Positions 12,680 to 20,463 of a stretch of 25,522 bases of DNA are shown piece by piece (position 1 is the first letter of the stretch; each line of letters opens with the position of its first letter). The notes under the pieces are model-generated. The model worked only from the letters and a program-made list of their open reading frames with translations. It ran no database searches and was not told the DNA's origin. The stretch lies in assembly GCA_009746045.1 (NCBI GenBank), contig RPFO01001756.1:1-25522 (forward strand), read 5' to 3'. The position numbers and the translations under genes were made by a program. The stretch is from Mesostigma viride. Its lineage: Eukaryota; Streptophyta; Mesostigmatophyceae; Mesostigmatales; Mesostigmataceae.

Positions 12680-12934
12680 ATGGAGAAAGACAAGGACGTT
12701 TCGGTGTCGAACCAGGAGAGAGAGGCAGTTGAACGGGGGGCCAAAAAACTGCCAGCCGAAGTTGTTAGAGCGATTGAGAAATTTTGGGATTCAATTCCAG
12801 CCATGGTTGTGATGAAAAAAGATGATGTACAAGCTGAAGTGGACGAAATGCCGGCCTTAATTTCCGACGATGAAGGGGATGGTGTCAACTTTATTCAACC
12901 GGGAAACAAACGTAAACTGAAACGCAAAAAGTAG
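12680..12934 (+). CDS. Small charged protein with basic C-terminus
   Basis: An 84-residue reading frame from ATG at 12680; I do not recognise a family. The first ~35 residues are charged and probably helical (EREAVERG, VVRAIEKFW), a mixed acidic segment follows (ISDDEGDG), and the last residues, NKRKLKRKK, form a strongly basic tail resembling a nuclear localisation signal. The upstream DNA shares TTACTTAC and ACGTGCCA-TTG with the region just before the gene at 19372. Since that gene is the paralogue of the next coding segment here, this frame may be the 5' part of locus A, separated from the rest by a stop and frame changes. Alternatively it is an independent small gene. Confidence 0.5.
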   Translation: MEKDKDVSVSNQEREAVERGAKKLPAEVVRAIEKFWDSIPAMVVMKKDDVQAEVDEMPALISDDEGDGVNFIQPGNKRKLKRKK

Positions 12935-13130
12935 TGCGACCTAAGATGTTTTTAAATGTATATGCCAATTTAATGAAATCATTTTCTGAGGTTGTGAAGG
13001 ACCTGACTGTTTTAAAAATGAATGATTACAATAAATTAGGCAAACACACTAATGGGAAAACGCGTTTTTTTGGCCGCGATGTAAATCTTTTTGTTCGTTT
13101 TTTCCCTGAAAAAGATGGAGATCCGAGATC

Positions 13131-13517
13131 GTGAATGAAGTCTACGGAAGCGTCCTTCAAAACGTTTACAAACAAGTTCGCTTTCTGTCGCGTGTCATAT
13201 TCGAGGAAGTTCGTGTCGCGCAGGAGAAGACAGGCCGCCACTTGGCCGTTTTATTGGCGTTTGATTCGTTCAGCCAAATGGAGAGGGTTATGTACGCCCA
13301 GCTAGCTGATATGAACTTCTGTATTCAAGAGGGTTTTTTCGTACCACAGATGGATCTAAGAGCGCCAATAGACCCAACGAGGGAGTTCCGCCTTTTGGTG
13401 TCGTTCATTACAAAGGGGCCAAAGATAGAGTTGGGGGAAGAGGAAGGGGCTCAGTTGGGTGCACCTACGGCGCGCATTTTACCCGAATGTTACGTCTTCC
13501 CTGCGCGTGAGGGCTGA
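13131..13517 (+). CDS. Locus A fragment with DSF / EFRLLVS domain
   Basis: A 128-codon frame with no good start (GTG at 13131; the first in-frame ATG is well inside). It overlaps the end of the preceding frame by four bases. The conserved core is GRHLAVLLAFDSF, then LADMNF, GFFVP and DPTREFRLLVSF. The protein at 19372 has the same elements in the same order, and both are followed immediately by a MYND finger. I do not recognise the domain. It should be read as an internal piece of locus A rather than a separate gene. Confidence 0.5.
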   Translation: MNEVYGSVLQNVYKQVRFLSRVIFEEVRVAQEKTGRHLAVLLAFDSFSQMERVMYAQLADMNFCIQEGFFVPQMDLRAPIDPTREFRLLVSFITKGPKIELGEEEGAQLGAPTARILPECYVFPAREG

Positions 13518-13520
13518 TGC

Positions 13521-13829
13521 GTGTGTAGGGGCAGAAGTACCCCTCAACATGAACTTTTCTTGCTCTCTGACCCGATCGTGAGGGATGGGGACCCCATGCG
13601 TGGTATGCGAAATTGCTCCAAGGAGGGGTGTGGGTGCGACACAGGCCCTCAGAAGTGGTGTAGAGGATGTAGGGATGCCAGATATTGCAGTGAGGAGTGC
13701 CAGCGTGCTGACTGGAGTAGGCATAAGGATAGATGCGAACGTCTGAGGCAAGCAAGAGGGGCTGGCAGGGGTGATAAGGGGGGTAAACAGGACGACCATA
13801 CTGGATGGAACTCAGGTCGACTTCTCTGA
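13521..13829 (+). CDS. MYND zinc-finger segment of locus A
   Basis: The frame follows the TGA at 13515 in the same phase; the first in-frame ATG is at 13596. The encoded finger has NCSKEGC, then KWCRGC, RYCSEEC, QRADW and RHKDRC. This is the MYND pattern of paired Cys followed by the C-Q-x3-W-x2-H-K-x2-C end. The first Cys pair is C-x4-C rather than the usual C-x2-C, as in locus B. MYND fingers bind zinc and usually act in protein-protein contacts, often in nuclear regulators or SMYD-type enzymes (family knowledge); no SET domain is visible here. Only the finger is well conserved; the frame then drifts out of phase at about 13795. The finger identification is secure, the gene boundaries are not. 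Confidence 0.65.
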   Translation: MCRGRSTPQHELFLLSDPIVRDGDPMRGMRNCSKEGCGCDTGPQKWCRGCRDARYCSEECQRADWSRHKDRCERLRQARGAGRGDKGGKQDDHTGWNSGRLL

Positions 13830-13954
13830 GGTCGACTTCTCCTTCACCTTCTACTACGGTTCTTCCTCATAGAAAAACTGGAAATGTAGAGTAATAATTT
13901 GCTTTTGAGGCTGGAAACTGGACGCATTTTTGGTTTGAAATTTGTGTATTTAGT

Positions 13955-14090
13955 CCTGATTTGTGTTGTAAAATGGTGTAATGGTGAATTCTCTTTTTAC
14001 TTTGAAATTGGAATAAAATTGACCTGATTTGTGTTGTAAAATGGTGTAATAGTGATTCTCCTTTCACTTTGAAATTGGAATAAAATTGAC
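13955..14090. repeat. Two 68-bp tandem copies with AATAAA
   Basis: Two nearly identical copies start at 13955 and 14023. Each begins CCTGATTTGTGTTG and ends GGAATAAAATTGAC, so each carries an AATAAA (14012 and 14079). They lie 80-220 nt past the inferred end of locus A and may be a duplicated polyadenylation region. Confidence 0.85.
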
Positions 14091-14139
14091 TTTCGTTTTC
14101 TCTCATGCGACTGTAGTGGGTTAAACAACAATTAGTGAC

Positions 14140-14153
14140 CCAACGGCCGTTAG
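14140..14153. promoter_or_regulatory. Palindrome variant upstream of F-box-like gene
   Basis: It reads CCAACGGCCGTTAG, one base off the 14-bp palindrome, and lies about 80 nt before the first candidate ATG of the next gene. The same TTAG variant occurs in three units of the 209-bp satellite. Confidence 0.6.
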
Positions 14154-14232
14154 GGATTGGAAACCTCGCCTAACGTTTGCATATTTTCTTTCCGACAAAA
14201 CCTCATTTTTTTTTAAGGATGGACGTCGATGT

Positions 14233-15180
14233 ATGTTATGTGCAGAGGGGACAAGTTTGACGTCGGGGCCGATAATGGAAGGGGATATCTCACTGCCGTG
14301 GGAAATTTGGACCGAAGTCGCAGCTTTTATGGAGGCGCCCGACGTAGCCCGCTTTGAAGCAGTTTGTAGAGGGGCTAGGGAAGCGGTGTCGGGGAGGTAT
14401 GAACCCCAATTCAGCTTTAAGTTAATTTCTGGGTTCGTGGACGCATTCGGGGATGGTCCTCGTACATTGATAACTGAGTCTCTTTTCCGAGAATTGTATG
14501 GCGGGCAAGTAAAGTGTGCAAGCGCTGATATCACCCCCTACACACTCGTCACAAGGGGAATGTATTTTAAGGTATATTGTGAAGAAGTTGAGGAGGTGTT
14601 AGGACGCCAGCCAGCACCAGAGGGACATGCACGAGCAAGGACGATGGGAGGGTTGTTCAGGTCCCAGCGTGCTGAGAGGAGACGTGTGTTGGAGAGGAAT
14701 TGGAGGGGGTGGACAGCTCGCTTACGCCAATTGGGAAAGGAAATGGATGACTTGTACGATAATTATGAACTATGGGGGTTAAGGAGCATTTTCTGGTTCT
14801 GCGATACTCCTTATGACCCGGATGAGGACATTTTTTTTCCTCCGGGGAGGAGAGCGCGTAGGGAGGCAGAATGGGTGAAGCTTTTGGAGGGGCTGCCTCT
14901 GGAGGGGGGAGGAATGGCATGTGCAGTTCTGATCATGGGATTTGATGAGAACGCAGACATGAAGGCCTTATTAGAGAGGAGGTGTAGGGAGGAGGATATG
15001 GCAAGCGTTTTGGTGGAGTTAGCTATGCAGGTCCTCAGCGGAACAATCTTCACACCGGATTATCTCAAGTTTTTTGGGGGGAAGAAGGCACGCTTGCTGT
15101 ATTTGGCCGAGAGTAGTATGTACAAGTGGAAAGGGGACATGATGTTGTGTTTGGATGAGGATTCTGAAGAGGTTGAATGA
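14233..15180 (+). CDS. F-box-like protein
   Basis: This is the longest intact gene of the window, 315 residues from ATG 14233, or 301 from ATG 14275. I slightly favour 14275 because the F-box-like segment starts there: ISLPWEIWTEVAAFMEAPD then RFEAVCRGAREAV matches the F-box layout of Leu-Pro-x-Glu, a helix, and a Val-Cys-Arg helix. F-box proteins normally bind SKP1 and present substrates to a ubiquitin ligase (family knowledge). The rest has no repeat (LRR, kelch or WD40) that I recognise; it is charged, with Trp-rich middle parts (RNWRGWTARL, IFWFCD) and an acidic end. A short frame starting at ATG 14219 overlaps the start and could act as an upstream ORF. The stop is followed 18 nt later by AATAAA at 15199. 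No frame damage is seen despite several homopolymers. The F-box call rests on one short motif. Confidence 0.75.
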   Translation: MLCAEGTSLTSGPIMEGDISLPWEIWTEVAAFMEAPDVARFEAVCRGAREAVSGRYEPQFSFKLISGFVDAFGDGPRTLITESLFRELYGGQVKCASADITPYTLVTRGMYFKVYCEEVEEVLGRQPAPEGHARARTMGGLFRSQRAERRRVLERNWRGWTARLRQLGKEMDDLYDNYELWGLRSIFWFCDTPYDPDEDIFFPPGRRARREAEWVKLLEGLPLEGGGMACAVLIMGFDENADMKALLERRCREEDMASVLVELAMQVLSGTIFTPDYLKFFGGKKARLLYLAESSMYKWKGDMMLCLDEDSEEVE

Positions 15181-15198
15181 TGAAACATAAATTTCATT

Positions 15199-15204
15199 AA
15201 TAAA
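15199..15204 (+). terminator. AATAAA polyadenylation-type signal
   Basis: AATAAA begins 18 nt after the stop of the F-box-like gene and is followed by an AT-rich stretch, the usual place for a eukaryotic-type 3' end signal. Confidence 0.5.
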
Positions 15205-15353
15205 TTTTGAATTCTAATATTGAATGAAATTCGCCAATTTTTGCTGATGGGTAAGGCTGATGGCTAAAGCTGGGTTTGATAATTTAATTATCTCTAATTC
15301 TGTCAACTGTCACATATATATAAATTTGACATGAATTCGGCATTTTTTGGATT

Positions 15354-15551
15354 CCAACGGCCGTTGGACCTCAAAAAACATTTCTAGTGTGGTTAAAAAG
15401 TTGTGGGTATTTTGTTAAATGGAGTGACCAATGGTTGTGATTTATTTGATGCCAACGGCCGTTGGACCTTGACAAACATTGCTAGTGTAGCGCAACAGTG
15501 GTGGATAATTTGTTTAATGGAGGGGCCGTCGCATCTGCTTGTGATTTTTTT
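15354..15551. repeat. Two ~98-bp tandem copies starting with the palindrome
   Basis: Perfect palindromes at 15354 and 15452 each begin a unit of about 98 bp. Shared text includes GGACCT, CAAACATT or AAAACATT, CTAGTGT, GTTAAATGGAG or GTTTAATGGAG, and TTGTGATTT near the end. A third, more diverged unit starts at 15821 (variant CCAACGGGCGTTGG), beyond the MITE-like element. The stretch 15205-15580 holds no convincing gene; an AT-rich run, ATATATATAAAT, lies near 15313. Confidence 0.75.
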
Positions 15552-15581
15552 AGGCTGAACAGTCACTGAAAATGTCGACAT

Positions 15582-15790
15582 TATTGCTCCACACCCACAA
15601 AAAACTCGTTCCGGAACTGTTCGAAGCGAATAGCACTGACAGGGTTCGAACCCAGGTCCACATTGATGTTGGGGAGTGAGGTAGGCCAGCCATCATGTTC
15701 CGCACACAAATCTGGCTCGACTCCGATCCCTGGCAGTGCTCTTCGCTTCGATCAGGTCCGGAACGAGTTTTTTGTGGGGTTGGAGCAATA
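15582..15790. mobile_element. MITE-like element with 61-bp terminal inverted repeats
   Basis: The arms 15584-15644 and 15728-15788 are inverted copies matching at about 55 of 61 positions. They start TTGCTCCA and contain AAAAAACTCGTTCCGGA, TCGAAGCGAA and GCACTG. The 205-bp element is flanked by TA on both sides, as for target duplications of Tc1/mariner-type elements. The interior has no coding capacity, so it would depend on a transposase from elsewhere. GGGTTCGAACCC at 15642 resembles a tRNA B box, but no matching A box or cloverleaf could be drawn. It sits between repeated palindrome units, which suggests later insertion. The fold-back structure is directly visible; the transposon class is inferred. 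Confidence 0.75.
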
Positions 15791-15820
15791 AATACTCTTT
15801 TACCGGGAAGAGGCGTAATG

Positions 15821-15963
15821 CCAACGGGCGTTGGACCTGAAAAATTGTGTGGTTAAATCAAGTGACAGAATATGAATGTGATTTATTTTACATTTAAAAA
15901 CATATGTTATTTGGGAGGACAAGAAAGTTGGTTTTTGAGGTGTGTGTATCTTACGGTTTTGCG
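15821..15963. other. Third diverged palindrome unit and AT-rich spacer
   Basis: It starts with CCAACGGGCGTTGG (one base off the palindrome) followed by ACCTGAAAAATT and GTGTGGTTAAAT, matching the 98-bp units upstream. No gene is visible. Confidence 0.5.
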
Positions 15964-16328
15964 ATGGAGGAAACCTCTAACAATCCTGATGCTCTCGTGA
16001 TCGTGTTTTGTTTATGTGATATCTGTCAAGGCAGCAAGAAGGAGAGTCGCCCGTTGCTGAGAAGCTGAGGACAACTGTACTGGAAAGGTATGTGGACAAG
16101 GACAACTGTGGGTGTGGGGGGAACAGCTTGGTGGACACTATTTCTGACTGGTCCGTAAGGCCTCTACCCGAAGGGGGTTGTGAGCCAACGGCCGTTGGAA
16201 TTGGAAAAACATTATCATATGCTTTTTATTCGTTTGATAGGGTGGCAAGCAGCCAGGATGTGTCTTTCATGCAGCTTAGTGGTGGCTATTACCATTTTTC
16301 TTCCAAGAAAGGCCTCCAAAAAATCTAG
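15964..16328 (+). pseudogene. Possible broken small Cys-rich gene running into the satellite
   Basis: ATG 15964 opens a 34-residue frame containing CLCDICQG that stops at 16066. An overlapping phase continues with SPVAEKLRTTVLERY and DNCGCGG, then runs through the first unit of the 209-bp satellite and stops at 16326. The two parts would join with one frame change near 16047. The start MEETSNN and the Cys spacing recall the small zinc-binding N-termini of genes near 22649 and 24839, but the match is weak. It may be a relic gene whose 3' part seeded the satellite, or chance. Confidence 0.25.
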
Positions 16329-19300
16329 CTGAGCATAAACATGGGCTTGACTGGTTCGTAAGGCATCCACCCTTCCCAGAGGGGGGTTGTGAGCCAACGG
16401 CCGTTAGACTTGAAAAACATTATCATGTGCATTTCATTCCTTTGAGTGGGTTGGCAATCAGCCAGGATGTATCTTTCATTCAGCTTAGTGGTGGCTATTT
16501 ACCATTTTTCTTCCAAGAAAGGCCTCCAAAAATCTAGCTGAGCATAAAGATGTGGTTGAATGGTTCGTAAGGCATCCACCCTTCCCACAGGGGGGTTGTG
16601 AGCCAACGGCCGTTGGAATTGGAAAAACATTACATGTGCATTTCATTCGTTTCATTTGGTGGCAATAAGGCAGGATGTATCTTTCATTCAGCTTAGTGGT
16701 GGCTATTACCATTTTTCTTCCAAGAAAGGCCTCTCAAAAATCTAGCTGAGCATAAAGATGTGGTTGAATGGTTCGTAAGGCATCCACCCTTCCCACAGGG
16801 GGGTTGTGAGCCAACGGCCGTTGGAATTGGAAAAACATTACCATGTGCATTTCATTCGTTTCATTTGGTGGCAATAAGGCAGGATGTGTCTTTCATGCAG
16901 CTTAGTGATGGCTATTTACCATTTTTCTTCCAAGAAAGGCCTCCAAAAATCTAGCTGAGCATAAAGATGTGGTTGAATGGTTCGTAAGGCATCCACCCTT
17001 CCCACAGGGGGGTTGTGAGCCAACGGCCGTTGGAATTGGAAAAACATTATCATGTGCATTTGATTCTTTTCATTTGGTGGCAGTAAGGCAGGATGCGTCT
17101 TTCATGCAGCTTAGTGAAGGTTATTACCATGTGCCTTCCAAGAAAGGCCTCCAAAAATCTAGCTGAGCATAAAGATGTGGTTGACTGGTTCGTAAGGCAT
17201 CCACCCTTCCCAGAGGGGGGTTGTGAGCCAACGGCCGTTGGAATTGGAAAAACATTATCATGTGCATTTCATTCGTTTCTTGGGTGGCAATAAGGCAGGA
17301 TGTGTCTTTCATGCAGCTTAGTGTGGTTATTACCATTCTCCTAGAAAGGCCTCCAAAAAACTAGCTGAGCATAAAGATGGGTTGACTGGTTCGTAAGGCA
17401 TCCACCCTTCCCACAGGGGGGTTGTAAGCCAACGGCCGTTGGAATTGGAAAAACATTATCATGTGCATTTCATTCTTTACATTTGGTGGCAATGAGGCAG
17501 GATGCGTCTTTCATGCAGCTTAGTGAAGGTTATTACCATGTGCCTTCCTAGAAATGCCTCCAAAAATCTAGCTGAGCATAAAGATGGGGCTTGACTGGTT
17601 CGTAAGGCATCCACCCTTCCCATAGGGGGGTTGTGAGCCAACGGCCGTTGGAATTGGAAAAACATTATCATGTGCATTTCATTCTTTACATTTGGTGGCA
17701 GTAAGGCAGGATGCGTCTTTCTTGCTGCTTAGTGATGGTTATTACCATGTGCCTTCCAAGAAAGGCCTCCAAAAATCTAGCTGAGCATAAAGATGTGGTT
17801 GACTGGTTCGTAAGGCATCCACCCTTCCCAGAGGGGGGTTGTGAGCCAACGGCCGTTGGAATTGGAAAAACATTACCATGTGCATTTCATTCGTTTACTT
17901 GGGTGGGAATAAGGCAGGATGTGTCTTTTATGAGCTTAGTGGTGGCTATTTACCATTTTTCTCCAAGAAAGGCCTCTCAAAAATCTAGCTGAGCATAAAG
18001 ATGGGCTTGACTGGTTCGTAAGGCATCCACCCTTCCCACAGGGGGGTTGTGAGCCAACGGCCGTTGGAATTGGAAAAACATTATCATGTGCATTTCATTC
18101 TTTCATTTGGTGGCAATGAGGCAGGATGCGTCTTTCATGCAGCTTAGTGATGGTTATTACCATGTGCCTTCCAAGAAAGGCCTCCAAAAATCTAGCTGAG
18201 CATAAAGATGTGGTTGACTGGTTCGTAAGGCATCCACCCTTCCCACAGGGGCCGGGGTTGTGAGCCAACGGCCGTTGGAATTGGAAAAACATTATCATGT
18301 GCATTTCATTCTTTACATTTGGTGGCAATGAGGCAGGATGCGTCTTTCATGCAGCTTAGTGATGGTTATTACCATGTGCCTTCCAAGAAAGGCCTCCAAA
18401 AATCTAGCTGAGCATAAAGATGTGGTTGAATGGTTCGTAAGGCATCCACCCTTCCCACAGGGGGGTTGTGAGCAAACGGCCGTTGGAATTGGAAATACAA
18501 TAAAATGTGCATTTCATTCGTTTCATTTGGTGGCAATAATGCAGGATGTGTCTTTCATGCAGCTTAGTGATTGTTATTACCATGTGCCTTCAAAGAAAGG
18601 CCTCCAAAAATCTAGCTGAGCATAAAGATGTGGTTGAATGGTTCGTAAGGCATCCACCCTTCCCACACGGGGGTTGTGAGCCAACGGCCGTTGGACTTGA
18701 AAAACATTACCATGTGCATTTCATTCGTTTAATTGGGTGGCAATAAGGCAGGATGTGTCTTTTATGCAGCTTAGTGGTGGCTATTTACCATTTTTCTCCT
18801 AGAAAGGCCTCCAAAAAATCTAGCTGAGCATAAAGATGGGGCTTGACTGGTTCGTAAGGCATCCACCCTTCCCACAGGGGGGTTGTGAGCCAACGGCCGT
18901 TGGAATTGGAAAAACATTATCATGTGCATTTCATTCTTTTCATTTGGTGGCAGTAAGGCAGGATGTGTCTTTCATGCAGCTTAGTGATGGTTATTACCAT
19001 GTGCCTTCCAAGAAAGGCCTCCAAAAATCTAGCTGAGCATAAAGATGTGGTTGGATGGTTCGTAAGGCATCCACCCTTCCCACAGGGGGGTTGTGAGCCA
19101 ACGGCCGTTAGACTTGAAAAACATTACCATGTGCATTTCATTCGTTTCATTTGGTGGCAGTAAGGCAGGATGCGTCTTTTATGCAGCTTAGTGATGGTTA
19201 TTACCATGTGCCTTCCAAGAAAGGCCTCCAAAAATCTAGCTGAGCATAAAGATGTGGTTGAATGGTTCGTAAGGCATCCACCCTTCCCACAGGGGGGTTT

Positions 19301-19335
19301 GAGCCAACGGCCGTTAGACTTGAAAAACATTACTT
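16145..19335. repeat. 209-bp satellite, 16 copies, each with the palindrome
   Basis: Palindrome starts are 16185, 16394, 16603, 16811, 17020, 17228, 17429, 17638, 17846, 18054, 18265, 18473, 18681, 18890, 19098 and 19304. Spacing is 206-211 bp except one of 201. Twelve copies are perfect; 16394, 19098 and 19304 end in TTAG and 18473 has CAAACGG. Each unit contains GGTTCGTAAGGCATCCACCC before the palindrome, GGAATTGGAAAAACATTA after it, then GGCAGGATG and CCAAGAAAGGCCTC, and ends TCTAGCTGAGCATAAA. Units alternate between versions with GATGTGGTTGA and GATGGGCTTGA. A ~65-codon frame recurs per unit but shifts phase and is closed by TAG, so it is not counted as coding. The array breaks off just after the last palindrome, 37 bp before ATG 19372. 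Confidence 0.97.
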
Positions 19336-19371
19336 ACGTATTACGCACGTGCCAATTGGCGCAGGGGAGGG
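19330..19371 (+). promoter_or_regulatory. Leader of locus B, shared with 12632-12679
   Basis: TTACTTAC (19330) and ACGTGCCAATTG (19347) match TTACTTAC (12632) and ACGTGCCAGTTG (12645) before the small gene that opens locus A. The match begins where the satellite stops. Confidence 0.4.
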
Positions 19372-19818
19372 ATGGCGGAGACGGGCGAGCTGGAATCTTC
19401 GACCCGCGCTGCGATTGCCTGCGTGGCAGCAAACGTACTTAACCGGGCTCGCGAGATCCACGGATGGGTACGGCAGCACGAGAAGCGCCTGGGTCGCCAG
19501 TTTGCGGTTTTGGTCGTGTATGACTCGTTCGCCTCAGTAGGACGACAGATTAATCTCCAGTTGCTGGACATGTACTTCGCCTTGGCTGGCGGATTCTACA
19601 AGCCCACGCCGGCGGATCGGGTTCCACTCAATCGAGACGTCGAGTTTCGACTTTTGGTGTCGTATGTCGGAAAGGTTGGGTGGGACCAGTGGGAGAAAGA
19701 CCAGTGGGGGAAATTTCCAGACGCGAGTGAGGCGCAGCCGAGATTGACCGTATCGGCGAGAGTAGAGGGGGGGGGTTTGAAGGTTTCCATTTTACATTCG
19801 GGAATTCCGAGTCCGTGA
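19372..19818 (+). CDS. Locus B: DSF / EFRLLVS-domain protein, upstream half
   Basis: A 148-residue frame from ATG 19372 (context GGGATGG). An N-terminal helix-rich stretch (TRAAIACVAANVLNRAREI) leads into GRQFAVLVVYDSF, LLDMYFALAGGFY and DVEFRLLVSYVGK, the core shared with locus A. The last residues are probably out of frame: after a run of nine G at 19767-19775 the other phase reads FEGFHFTFGN then SVKLTFSR and continues without a stop into the MYND finger. The likely product is one protein with this domain followed by MYND, if the G-run is miscounted or slipped. As read, the stop at 19816-19818 overlaps the start of the downstream frame. The domain's function is unknown to me. Confidence 0.65.
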   Translation: MAETGELESSTRAAIACVAANVLNRAREIHGWVRQHEKRLGRQFAVLVVYDSFASVGRQINLQLLDMYFALAGGFYKPTPADRVPLNRDVEFRLLVSYVGKVGWDQWEKDQWGKFPDASEAQPRLTVSARVEGGGLKVSILHSGIPSP

Positions 19819-20162
19819 AATTGACGTTTTCACGGATGATCGTTCTCCCGGGGGTGGGAGGGCCGATGCTGGGCTCGCTTCCAAAGTGTTGCTCGAATCA
19901 GGCGTGCTCTGTGATGGAGGGTGTCCACCGCAAGTGCGGGGGTTGTCGAGACGTCCGGTATTGTGCTGCCGAATGCCAGCGTGCGGACTGGGAGGAACAC
20001 AAGAAGTGGTGTAACAAGTATCGTGAGGCGAGAAAGTCTCTCAGCACTATGCACGGCGACGTTACAGACAGCTGGTCTGGTGTCAATTTGGCCGGACTTG
20101 TAATTCGGATGGGGGGTGAAGTGCATTTCAAGTTCAAAGGTGAAATGTTCAAGGTTTTTTGA
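19815..20162 (+). CDS. Locus B: MYND zinc-finger half
   Basis: The frame starts at GTG 19815; the first in-frame ATG is 19836. The finger is KCCSNQAC, then RKCGGC, RYCAAEC, QRADW and EHKKWC, the complete MYND ligand set with a C-x4-C first pair as in locus A. The C-terminus has VIRMGGEVHFKFKGEMFKVF, matching the out-of-frame end of locus A (VDFSEVDFSFTF). A run of six T spans 20155-20160. In the adjacent phase the text continues as FEGTKSYPRAICEAMSALG to a Cys-Asp stop at 20262, so the true end may be later. MYND fingers are protein-interaction modules; the partner is unknown. The finger call is firm, the gene limits are not. Confidence 0.7.
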   Translation: MKLTFSRMIVLPGVGGPMLGSLPKCCSNQACSVMEGVHRKCGGCRDVRYCAAECQRADWEEHKKWCNKYREARKSLSTMHGDVTDSWSGVNLAGLVIRMGGEVHFKFKGEMFKVF

Positions 20163-20184
20163 GGGGACTAAATCGTACCCCAGG

Positions 20185-20262
20185 GCGATTTGTGAGGCGA
20201 TGTCCGCGCTGGGGAACAGTACCCCTGTTCGACTGCGTGAGGGGAATGGATTCTGCGACTGA
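20185..20262 (+). pseudogene. Orphan gene tail ending Cys-Asp-stop
   Basis: Twenty-six codons read AICEAMSALG, then an altered middle, then GNGFCD and TGA. They correspond to REVMSALGQ through RLCD at the end of the gene at 21729. Either this is a truncated copy left by duplication, or it is the real C-terminus of locus B reached through a frame change at the T6 run (20155-20160). Confidence 0.5.
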
Positions 20263-20452
20263 AGAAATTTTGGGTGTGATTTTCTTGCGCCAACGGCCGT
20301 TGGAACTTGCAAATTAGGGTTTGATTTTCTTTGCAACCGGAAGTAGGGTGTGGTTTGCCACGTGGAAACATGGATGTAATTAATAAATGCATAATAAAAC
20401 ATTTTTCGTGCGCCAACGGTCGTTGGAGGCTGGAAACTGGTGTGTGATTTTG
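20233..20452. repeat. Intergenic cassette type 1, copy 1
   Basis: It contains the Cys-Asp tail, GGGTGTGATTTTCTTGCG, a perfect palindrome (20290), CCACGTGG, two AATAAA signals (20382 and 20393) and a variant palindrome CCAACGGTCGTTGG (20413). It is nearly identical to 21417-21633. Confidence 0.85.
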
Positions 20453-20463
20453 ATGCGCGTTTT

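Larger units (their letters stand above)
12946..13872 (+). pseudogene. Locus A: MYND-finger protein gene, frame-disrupted
   Basis: Homology to locus B (19372-20162) can be followed through this segment but not in one frame. Frame 1 is open from ATG 12946 to 13134. Frame 0 is then open to a TGA at 13515 and contains GRHLAVLLAFDSF and EFRLLVSF, matching GRQFAVLVVYDSF and EFRLLVSY in locus B. From about 13471 to 13581 frame 1 gives a segment ending MNFSCSLTR that fits the locus B text VKLTFSR better. Frame 0 resumes before the MYND finger. Finally frame 1 from about 13795 to a TAG at 13870 gives DGTQVDFSEVDFSFTF, matching MGGEVHFKF at the end of locus B. At least four frame changes are therefore needed. 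Decay of a duplicate or assembly indels would both explain this; introns look unlikely because little or no sequence is missing at the joints. Confidence 0.6.

Noticed and set aside
13515-13523. TGA readthrough or selenocysteine between the two halves of locus A
   Set aside because: The phases on both sides agree, but the paralogue's linker aligns better with another phase here, so frame changes rather than recoding explain the stop; no SECIS-like element was seen.
15620-15735. tRNA gene inside the fold-back element
   Set aside because: GGGTTCGAACCC looks like a T-loop, and GCACTG pairs with CAGTGC, but the T stem does not pair correctly and no D arm, anticodon arm or A box could be drawn.
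16092-19330. Recurring ~66-residue proteins in the 209-bp satellite
   Set aside because: The period is not a multiple of three, phases change from unit to unit, and each frame includes the palindrome and ends at the same TAG; better read as non-coding satellite.
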